Below, piece by piece: positions 16,968-23,831 of a stretch of 64,000 nucleotides of DNA (positions are counted from its first letter, which is position 1; every line of letters begins with the position of its first letter). This DNA is from Streptomyces sp. NBC_00341 (lineage in GTDB: Bacteria > Actinomycetota > Actinomycetes > Streptomycetales > Streptomycetaceae): positions 992,001 through 1,056,000 of the forward strand of contig NZ_CP108002.1 of assembly GCF_041435055.1 (NCBI RefSeq), read 5' to 3'. The notes below the pieces were generated by a model. The model saw nothing but the letters and a program-made list of their open reading frames with translations. It ran no database searches and was not told the origin of the DNA. The translations under genes were made by a program, and so were the position numbers.

Positions 16968-17306
16968 CCGCTCAGCCAGTCGCCTCGCCTTCGACCGCAC
17001 GCCCTCCACCTTCGCCGGCGTCGGCTCCAGCCCCAGCACCACCGCGATCTCTTTGGCCTTCACCGACCCTTGGCCCGACCGGTCCGCAACAATGCCCAGG
17101 ATCCGCTGGTAGTCCGGCGCGAGAACAGACGTCGGCAGACCATCCCGCCAGGACGGCACCGTCGTTCCCGCCAACGGCGCGGGCGCGGACACCGATTCTG
17201 TCGCCGTTTCCTTCGCTGCCTCGGTCACGGCGGTGGTCTCGGCAGCGGACATGGCCAGGGCCTCGAGGAGTTCCTCCCGCGCGATCACCCGCCGGTCCAG
17301 CTCGAT
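16935..17306 (-). pseudogene. C-terminal fragment of a coiled-coil/winged-helix protein
   Basis: The frame from about 17306 down to the TGA at 16935 shows DRRVIAREELLEALAMSAAE (helical), an Ala/Pro-rich linker, then YQRILGIVADRSGQGSVKAK followed by EIAVVLGLEPTPAKVEGVRS and KARRLAERL, a winged-helix-like C-terminal domain common in actinobacterial accessory proteins. Upstream, the same frame becomes antisense to a GntR fragment, so the true N-terminus has been replaced. Confidence 0.5.
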
Positions 17307-17309
17307 CTC

Positions 17310-17742
17310 GGACGTCGCCAACGCCGTACGGATCAGGGACGCCCTCGACCCGCTGCTGATCGAGGACGCCCTGTGGCACGCTTCACCCGCCGACATCTCC
17401 GGCCTCAAGGAGCACATCACGGCCATGGAGACGGCCGTGGGCACCGCTGACCCGGTGGCGTTCGTGCACGCGAACTGGCGGCTCCACGCAGCTATCGCGG
17501 CGATCAGCCCGAACGCCCTGCTCAGCTCCCTGTACTCCAACCTGCTGGACCTCATCGAGGCCCACACGCTGACGGTGCTGCCGGCCAGCGAGGAACCACT
17601 GGACCACTACATCGCCCACCGCCACGAGCTCCACCGCGATCTCGTCGATGCCCTCGAACGGCGCGACCGCGAGGCGGCGCTCCAGCTGATCCGTGAGCAC
17701 AACACCAGTCTCCAGCCCGAGGAGCCCGCCGCAGAGCGCTGA
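17310..17742 (+). pseudogene. GntR-family regulator remnant (FCD ligand-binding domain only)
   Basis: From about 17310 the plus-strand frame reads RIRDALDPLLIEDALWHASP, then FVHANWRLHAAIAAISPNAL and HYIAHRHELHRDLVDALE, the FCD effector domain of FadR-subfamily regulators, to TGA at 17742. The N-terminal winged-helix DNA-binding domain is absent; upstream sequence is antisense to another fragment. In the usual metal-site motif D-x3-H the Asp is Asn here. Not expected to bind DNA. Confidence 0.65.
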
Positions 17743-17833
17743 CCAGGCAACTTCACCCACCGCCGCACCTTGGGCCCGGTCCTGTCCCAGGACGGGGCCT
17801 ACCTGTGGGGCCCCTTCAGCACCGGCCCGCACG

Positions 17834-17859
17834 TCGCACCGCCGCCGGGGACGGTGCGA
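17834..17859. terminator. Hairpin after the SGNH esterase gene
   Basis: TCGCACCG (17834-17841) pairs with CGGTGCGA (17852-17859), 16 bases beyond the minus-strand stop at 17875. Confidence 0.5.
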
Positions 17860-17874
17860 TGTGCCGCATACGGG

Positions 17875-19008
17875 TCAGACGGTCGTCCATTTCTGGTTGG
17901 TGCCACCGTTGCAGTCCCACAGCACCAGCTGGGTGCCGTCGGTGGTGGAGGCTGCGGGGTCATCGAGGCACCGTCCGGATACCGGGTTCTGGTAGCCGCC
18001 GTCGTAGGCCTGCCAGACCTGGTTGGTGCCGCCGTTGCAGTCCCAGAGCTCCACCCGGGTGCCGTTGGCGGTGCCGGAGCCCGTGGCGTCCAGGCACTTG
18101 CCCAGTGCCCGTAGCGTTCCGTCGGATCCCGCGGTCCACCACTGCGCGTCGGTGTTGTTGCAGGACCACAGCTGGACCGCGGTGCCGTTCGCGGAACCGC
18201 CGCCGTTGACGTCCATGCACTTGTCGGCGAGTGCGGATCTCACCTGACCGCCGGTGCGGACGGGTTCGCCGATCCAGCCGGCGGCGTCGGCTGCCTGGAT
18301 GCCGCTGTTGAAGGCGTCGGCCATCTTGCGGTACCCGACGTCATTGGGGTGCAGCCCGTCGGCCAGGTCACCGGTGGTCAGAGCGCCCATGTCCACGTAG
18401 CGGACATGCTGGCCGGCCGCCTGCTTCGCCTGGACCATCCCCGGGATCCGCTGGTTGTACCCACCCCTGTTCGCCTCGATCGTGGGGTTCGTGGAGACGG
18501 TCAGGGACGCGACGAGCACGGTCGCGTCCGGGGCATCGGCCACCACCTGGTCGATCAGGGAATTCAGCCGGTCCGGCGCGGTGGGCACCTGGTAGTTCTG
18601 CCCCAGGTCGTTGGTGCCGATCATCAGGGTCACGACGTTGGGCCGGTAGCGGGACAGCGAGGCGTCCGCGATGGAGGCGATCTGGTCGATGCGCCAGCCG
18701 GAGTGGCCTTCGTTGTCGGGGTCCGTCATGGAGCCTGCCCGGGACGTGCCGACGAAGTCCAACGAGTAGCCCTTGGCACTCAACTCGTCCCAGAGCGGGC
18801 CTCGATAGCCGTTTCCGGTGCTGCTCCCGAGGCCATCGGTGATCGAGTCACCCAGGGGCATGACACGTAAGGCGGAGGCCGCCGCGACGGACCGCTCGCC
18901 CGGTGCCGCGGCCCGATCGGCCGCCGTAGCGGGCAGCGTGCCGCCCCAGAGCAGCCCGGTGGCGGTAGCCAGCATCAGGCCGAGAGTTGCGATGGATCTC
19001 TTCTTCAT
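17875..19008 (-). CDS. Secreted SGNH/GDSL esterase with ricin-type lectin domain
   Basis: 377 residues from ATG at 19008 (GAGG seven bases upstream; the preceding GTG is possible). Tat/Sec-type signal peptide ends near ATAADR. The SGNH hydrolase domain has block I MPLGDSITDG (Ser), block III IGTNDLG (Asn), and DGLHPNDVG with the catalytic Asp/His. The last about 125 residues form a ricin B-type beta-trefoil with three repeats ending in QLWSCNNTDAQWW, ELWDCNGGTNQVW and VLWDCNGGTNQKW (Q-x-W motifs). Probably removes acetyl or acyl groups from a polysaccharide. It follows the GH76 gene by 45 bases on the same strand, so they are likely one operon. Confidence 0.9.
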   Translation of the reverse strand: MKKRSIATLGLMLATATGLLWGGTLPATAADRAAAPGERSVAAASALRVMPLGDSITDGLGSSTGNGYRGPLWDELSAKGYSLDFVGTSRAGSMTDPDNEGHSGWRIDQIASIADASLSRYRPNVVTLMIGTNDLGQNYQVPTAPDRLNSLIDQVVADAPDATVLVASLTVSTNPTIEANRGGYNQRIPGMVQAKQAAGQHVRYVDMGALTTGDLADGLHPNDVGYRKMADAFNSGIQAADAAGWIGEPVRTGGQVRSALADKCMDVNGGGSANGTAVQLWSCNNTDAQWWTAGSDGTLRALGKCLDATGSGTANGTRVELWDCNGGTNQVWQAYDGGYQNPVSGRCLDDPAASTTDGTQLVLWDCNGGTNQKWTTV

Positions 19009-19053
19009 CACCAGTCCTCATCAGATGGAGTGTGAATTTCTCGGGTGGTTGCC

Positions 19054-20502
19054 TCAGCCGGTGGCGGCGTTGAGGAGGTCGAGAGCGCTCTGCTGGCAGC
19101 CGTAGTCGGTGGCGCCGTTGCCGCCGCTCCAGTGCGGGCCGTACTGGTCGAGCGCGTTGCGGTCGTGGTCGTGGGCGCTGTCCGCCCAGCGCGTGAGCGT
19201 CGCGGCGTAGGGGTGGTCGGACAGTTGGCGGTTGAGTGCGCCGAGGCCGCGTACGTAGGCGCCCTTGAAGCTCGGGCCGTCCCCCGTGCAGCTGTCGCCC
19301 TCGCCCGGTTCGCGCAGGACGCCGTCCGTCTCCAGCCGGGTGGTGGAGGAGTCGGCCAGGTCGCGGGCCGTCGTCAGGAGTCCGTCGTCGCCGGTGGCTT
19401 TATGGAACTCGGTCAACGCGCCCAGGACGACGCCCTGGTTGTAGGTCCAGGTGGGCTGGCCGTTGTTGGCGCAGGCGTCGGTGAGGCCGTCGTTGATCAT
19501 GCGGTCGCCGTTGATCATGCCGCTGTCCCGGAACCAGTTCCATTCACTCTTCGCCCGGTCCAGGTACGCGGTGTCGCCCGGGATGCGGTTGTGCAGGGCC
19601 GAGTTGAGCTGGAGGTACAGCTCGTTGGTGATGGCGTTCTTGTAGTTGCCGTTCGTGCTCCAGCGGACCCCGCCCCCACACGTGTCGTTCCAGTTCGCGT
19701 TCATGTGGTCCGCGTCGGCCCGCGCGGTCTCCAGGTAGCGGCTGTCGCCGGTCACGTCGTACGCGTCGATCCAGGCCAGCCCCCACCACCCGGTGTCGTC
19801 GAGGTACTCGTTGCGGAACTGCCCTCCCTGCGCGTTGATGTTCTTGTCGTACGTCTCGGCGATGGCGTAGGTGTAACTGCCCATGCCAGTGATCCGGCTG
19901 TTGTCGATCACCGCCGTCAGCGCGTTGGCCGCCGTCCACCAGCCGTTGCCGCCGAACAGCTTGCTGCTCCGGTCGAACGACATCATCAGCGCGGTGGCCG
20001 CCGCGGTACTGCGGCTGCCCGCGTTCCAGGTCGTCCGCGCCCAGGCCGTACACGCGATGCCTCCCCCGGCCGGCTGCCCGCAGGCCCGAAGAGCCCCCAC
20101 ACCCTCGGTGTTCCAGTCATCCACGTTGTACATCTGGGTACGCCAGCCCTGCCCGCCATCAGGGACGGCGGTATCGCCGAGACGGCTGCCAGAGCCCCAC
20201 GTCCGGCCGCCGTCCATGGAACGGTCCAGCCACACACGGTCCCCTGACCCGCCGTGGTCGATGGACGCCCAGCCCATCGCGGCGGCGTCGTCGAAGTGCA
20301 GCGCGATCGACCGTCCGGCCGCCTCGGCGGTGACGGAGCCGCGGTCCTGGGTGCTCTGCGCGGGATCCCGCGCGTCGCAGTACGTGTTGCACACGGCCGC
20401 CGAGGCCGACGCCGCGGAAGCGGTCGACACACCGGCGGAAAAGGATGACAGCGTTGCCATAAGCACGAACAGGGCTAACGAGGTGGACCTCTGTGACTTC
20501 AT
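19054..20502 (-). CDS. Secreted GH76 endo-alpha-1,6-mannanase
   Basis: 482 residues. Signal peptide ends near STASAASA. An N-terminal about 110-residue segment (CNTYCDARDPA ... RSIALHFDDAAAMGWASIDH) is a domain often joined to actinobacterial GH76. The GH76 (alpha/alpha)6 domain follows, with the catalytic Asp pair in NEYLDDTGWWGLAWID and conserved NQGVVLGALTEFHKATGD. The enzyme cleaves the alpha-1,6-mannan backbone of fungal or mycobacterial mannans. ATG at 20502 has GGGGAG ten bases upstream. A LacI-type palindrome lies about 55 bases before the start. Operon with the esterase. Confidence 0.9.
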   Translation of the reverse strand: MKSQRSTSLALFVLMATLSSFSAGVSTASAASASAAVCNTYCDARDPAQSTQDRGSVTAEAAGRSIALHFDDAAAMGWASIDHGGSGDRVWLDRSMDGGRTWGSGSRLGDTAVPDGGQGWRTQMYNVDDWNTEGVGALRACGQPAGGGIACTAWARTTWNAGSRSTAAATALMMSFDRSSKLFGGNGWWTAANALTAVIDNSRITGMGSYTYAIAETYDKNINAQGGQFRNEYLDDTGWWGLAWIDAYDVTGDSRYLETARADADHMNANWNDTCGGGVRWSTNGNYKNAITNELYLQLNSALHNRIPGDTAYLDRAKSEWNWFRDSGMINGDRMINDGLTDACANNGQPTWTYNQGVVLGALTEFHKATGDDGLLTTARDLADSSTTRLETDGVLREPGEGDSCTGDGPSFKGAYVRGLGALNRQLSDHPYAATLTRWADSAHDHDRNALDQYGPHWSGGNGATDYGCQQSALDLLNAATG

Positions 20503-20555
20503 GAAACGGACTCCCCTACTTCTCGGTCACGGCCGAAGACGCTCCACCGATGGAG

Positions 20556-20567
20556 GGGAGCGCTCTC
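20556..20567. promoter_or_regulatory. LacI-type palindrome upstream of GH76
   Basis: GGGAGCGCTCTC, a GAGCGCTC-centred palindrome 54 bases before the GH76 start codon. It matches GAGAGCGCTCTC at 23560-23571 in ten of twelve positions. LacI-family sugar regulators of Streptomyces bind sites centred on such cores. Confidence 0.6.
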
Positions 20568-20700
20568 TGGTGTGTACGTCGGATGGCCCGCGCCAACGTG
20601 CGGCACACGCGCGACATACGTGGTCATGTCGTCGGCGCCCCGGATGGCGTACCCGTCTGCACAGGCGTGCCATCGCGCGGGGCGCAGGAGCGCCCCGGAT

Positions 20701-23313
20701 TCAGGAGGGCAGGCTCCATTTCTGGTTGTTCCCGCCGTGACAGTCCCAGATCTCCAGTTGGGTGCCGTCGGCGGTGCTGGCGTCGGGTACGTCGAGACAG
20801 CGGCCGGACTGGGGGTTGACCAGTGCGCCGGTCGAGGCCGTGTAACTCCATTTCTGGTTGTTGCCGCCGTTGCAGTCCCACAGCTCGACCAGCGTGCCGT
20901 TGGCAGCTCCGCCGTTACCCGTGATCTCCACACACTTGCCCAGCACCTGGAGGGATCCGTCCACGGCCACCGTGACGCGCTGAGCGGTGGAGTCGTTGCA
21001 GGTCCAGAGCTGGATCTTGTTGCCGTTCGCCGCCGAGCCCGAGTCGTCGTCCAGGCACTTGTCACCGACCGCCGACTTCACCGCACCGGAAGGCGCTACG
21101 GGCGGCCCCGGGGGCTTGGCGCCGCCATCACCTTCGTACGACGGCGGCGCGGAGGACGCGGAGGTGGCCCAGTCAGTGTTGGCGCTCGTCCCCAGGTCGA
21201 GGTCGAGCGTCCCGCCGCCGGTCGCGAAGTCGGCCGGCAGGTAGGCGTTGTTCCAGTCGGCGCCGTTGAGGGTGGCGCTCTGCACGTAAGGGGCGTTGCC
21301 TGCGGCCTGTGGAGCGTCGACGACCATGTGCCGGCCGTTGCCCAGCGTCACGTCCACATGGGTGAACAGCGGGCTGCCCAGGGCGAGATCGGAAGTGCCG
21401 GGGGTCTCGGGGTAGAAGCCCATCGCGGACCAGACGTACCAGGCGCTCATCGTGCCCAGGTCGTCGTTTCCGACGCCCCACTTCGCCGGGTCGTTCGGCC
21501 ACAGCCGGTCCTGGACCTTGCGGACGATCTCCTGGGTCTTCCAGGGCTGCCCCACGTAGTCGTACTCCCACGGCAGCTCGATGGACGGTTCGTTGCCCAG
21601 GTCCGCGTGCGTTCCGCCGGATCCGTCGAACTCGGACAGCACACTGTCCAGGTAGTTCACGTACTCGCTGTTGCCGCCCATGGCATCGGCCAGTCCGCGG
21701 GTGTTGTGCGGCACCGCCCCGGTGTACTGCCAGGACGTCCCCTCGACGAACTGGTCACTGCCGGCCGGGTCGAACTCCGGCTTCCAGGAGCCGTCCAGTT
21801 GCTTGGGCCGCATGAAGCCGCTGGAGGCGTCGAAGGTGTTCTTCCAGTCCTGCGCACGGTTGGCGAACTGCGACTGAGTGGTGGTGTCCCCCAGCGCGCC
21901 CGCGAAGGCTGAGGTGGCGAAGTCCTGTGCGCTGTACTCCAGGAGCGTGGCGACGGAACCGTAGAAGTCCCGTGGGTAGGAGCCGTCGGACGGCAGATAG
22001 CCGTACTTGGTCTGCAGGTCCAGGCCCATCCGGATCGGGTTGCTGGTGGTGCCCTCCTTGATCATGTCCGCCTTGGCCGCCGCGGTGTCGAAGTCGCGCG
22101 CGCCGAAGGCGTAGTAGTCGGCGATGATCGCCGGGCCGGGGTCGCCGTTCATCACCTGGGTCTCGGCCGAGTTGAGCGACCACTTCGGGAAGAATCCGGC
22201 CTGTTCGTAGTCGTTCACCAGGGACTGGGCGCTGTCGCCGGCCTGCTCCGGTGCGACCAGCGCTTCCAACTGTGCCTGCGTGCGGTAGATGTCCCACCCG
22301 GAGTAGGTGCCGTACTGCGCCTTCTGGCCCCCGGACACCGTATGGACCTTCTTGTCGAAGCCCCAGTACTTCCCGTCGCTGTCGCTGAGCAGGTTCGGGT
22401 GCAGCAGTGAGTGGTAGAGCGAGGTGTAGAAGACTTGCCGCTGGTCGGACGAACCACCGGTGACAGCGATCTTGCCGAGCACGTCGTTCCATGCGTCGTG
22501 TGCGGCGGTCCGGGTTCCGGTGAAGTCCCAGTCCGGGTTCTCCGACTCGCGGTTGGCCTTGGCTCCCGCGATCGAGACATACGACAGGCCGACCTTGGCC
22601 TGCACCGTGCGGTTGCCGGTCGTGTCGAAGGTCAGCGAATCGCCCCCGTCGAAGGTGCCGCTGCCGGTGATCGGCCGGTCGAAGACCATGTCGAAGTACG
22701 CGGTGTACGACGGGGCCGAGGCGCAGAAGAGACCGGCGTCCACGGAGCCGCTGACCTCGGTGCTGCTCACCTTGTCGAAGTGCAGATTGGTGGCCTTGTC
22801 GGCGTTCAGCTTGAACAGGAGATTGGCCTGTGTGGTCGCCGGGAACGTGAAGCGCGCCATGCCGGAGCGCGCGGTCGTCGTCAGCTCGGTGTTGACCCCG
22901 TTGTCGAGGTTGACCGAGTACGCGCCGGCGCTCGCCGTCTCGTTGCTGTGCGAGAAGCCGACCGTCGCGTTTCCGTCGATGCCGCCGGTGGTGGGCAGGA
23001 CCGGGATGTCGCCCATCGCACCGCAGCCGGGACCGGAGATGTGGTTGAGACCGAACCCGGTGACAACGTTGTCAGAATATGCGTAGTTACCGCCGGGCGG
23101 GCGGGAGTCCGTGTCGGGACTCCACGAGACCATGCCGAACGGCGTGTCGGCTCCGGGGAAGGTATTGCCCCCGTTGGAGGTACCCAGCAGCGGATTGACC
23201 AGGGAGGCGGGATCGGTCACGGCGGCCGGCGTGGCGGCGTGCGCGACGGTGGTCGGCGCGGCGAGTCCGAAGAAGAGCAGACAGGTCGCGAGAAAGGTGC
23301 GCCATCTTTTCAT
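20701..23313 (-). CDS. Secreted GH92 alpha-1,2-mannosidase with ricin-type lectin domain
   Basis: 870 residues from ATG at 23313 (GGAG eight bases upstream; an earlier GTG would add 12 residues before the signal peptide). Signal peptide MKRWRTFLATCLLFFGLAAP. GH92 landmarks: VNPLLGTSNGGNTFPGADTP at the start, GFGLNHISGPGCGAMGDIP, YSGWDIYRTQAQL, and GNDDLGTMSAWYVWSAMGFYP with the catalytic Glu/Asp region. These calcium-dependent exo-enzymes remove alpha-1,2-mannose side chains. After a Gly/Pro linker, a C-terminal beta-trefoil has three repeats with Q-x-W motifs (SRCLDVPDA-type). With GH76 it would debranch and cut fungal-type mannan. Confidence 0.92.
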   Translation of the reverse strand: MKRWRTFLATCLLFFGLAAPTTVAHAATPAAVTDPASLVNPLLGTSNGGNTFPGADTPFGMVSWSPDTDSRPPGGNYAYSDNVVTGFGLNHISGPGCGAMGDIPVLPTTGGIDGNATVGFSHSNETASAGAYSVNLDNGVNTELTTTARSGMARFTFPATTQANLLFKLNADKATNLHFDKVSSTEVSGSVDAGLFCASAPSYTAYFDMVFDRPITGSGTFDGGDSLTFDTTGNRTVQAKVGLSYVSIAGAKANRESENPDWDFTGTRTAAHDAWNDVLGKIAVTGGSSDQRQVFYTSLYHSLLHPNLLSDSDGKYWGFDKKVHTVSGGQKAQYGTYSGWDIYRTQAQLEALVAPEQAGDSAQSLVNDYEQAGFFPKWSLNSAETQVMNGDPGPAIIADYYAFGARDFDTAAAKADMIKEGTTSNPIRMGLDLQTKYGYLPSDGSYPRDFYGSVATLLEYSAQDFATSAFAGALGDTTTQSQFANRAQDWKNTFDASSGFMRPKQLDGSWKPEFDPAGSDQFVEGTSWQYTGAVPHNTRGLADAMGGNSEYVNYLDSVLSEFDGSGGTHADLGNEPSIELPWEYDYVGQPWKTQEIVRKVQDRLWPNDPAKWGVGNDDLGTMSAWYVWSAMGFYPETPGTSDLALGSPLFTHVDVTLGNGRHMVVDAPQAAGNAPYVQSATLNGADWNNAYLPADFATGGGTLDLDLGTSANTDWATSASSAPPSYEGDGGAKPPGPPVAPSGAVKSAVGDKCLDDDSGSAANGNKIQLWTCNDSTAQRVTVAVDGSLQVLGKCVEITGNGGAANGTLVELWDCNGGNNQKWSYTASTGALVNPQSGRCLDVPDASTADGTQLEIWDCHGGNNQKWSLPS

Positions 23314-23405
23314 CGTTGCGGCTCCAGGTACGGACAGCACGGCTGTCACCGGACCGGTGGGGGTGAGACCCCGAAAGCAAAGGGCAGGGTCGCAACACTT
23401 GTCAA

Positions 23406-23425
23406 CGCAATCGACCGAAATTGCG
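23406..23425. promoter_or_regulatory. Inverted repeat upstream of GH92
   Basis: CGCAAT-N8-ATTGCG, 92 bases before the GH92 start. Candidate operator distinct from the two LacI-type palindromes in the same intergenic region. Confidence 0.4.
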
Positions 23426-23559
23426 AACAGAGACCAACAGACGTCGGAGCAAAGGCAGTTGAGCCTCCGGCACGGAGAGCCTTAGGTCGCGGACGCCCTC
23501 CGATTGACCCGACCACACGCTCAGACCGTTGACGCGGTCATGCTGACTGGCTAGCTTCA

Positions 23560-23571
23560 GAGAGCGCTCTC
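23560..23571. promoter_or_regulatory. LacI-type palindrome GAGAGCGCTCTC
   Basis: Perfect 12-bp palindrome in the 518-bp region between divergent GH92 (start 23313) and GH59 (start 23832), about 250 bases from each. Same core as the site before GH76. The rest of this region holds two other palindromes and no gene. Confidence 0.6.
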
Positions 23572-23669
23572 CCCTGTCGCCCATGCATACCCTCGCATCC
23601 CGGCCAGAGCTCTCGGGAGCGCCTCGGGAGTCCCATGAAGCCTGAACCGAGACGGATCGGCCGCAAGAA

Positions 23670-23681
23670 GACAACGTTGTC
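23670..23681. promoter_or_regulatory. Palindrome GACAACGTTGTC upstream of GH59
   Basis: Perfect 12-bp palindrome with CG centre, 150 bases before the GH59 start. An identical GACAACGTTGTCAG occurs at 23062-23075 inside the GH92 coding region. CG-centred AACGTT palindromes are typical LacI-family operators. Confidence 0.55.
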
Positions 23682-23831
23682 AGTCACCATGTGCAGCACA
23701 GCTCCGGACCGCCCGCCCCGGCAGACGCCTTGGCCGCCGCCCTGTTCACGTCCGCCTGCCGGTCGGGGACGCGGGCCCGGAGACGAACACCGCACCGCGT
23801 TGGCCGAAGTTCTCCCAGAAGAAGGATGTCG

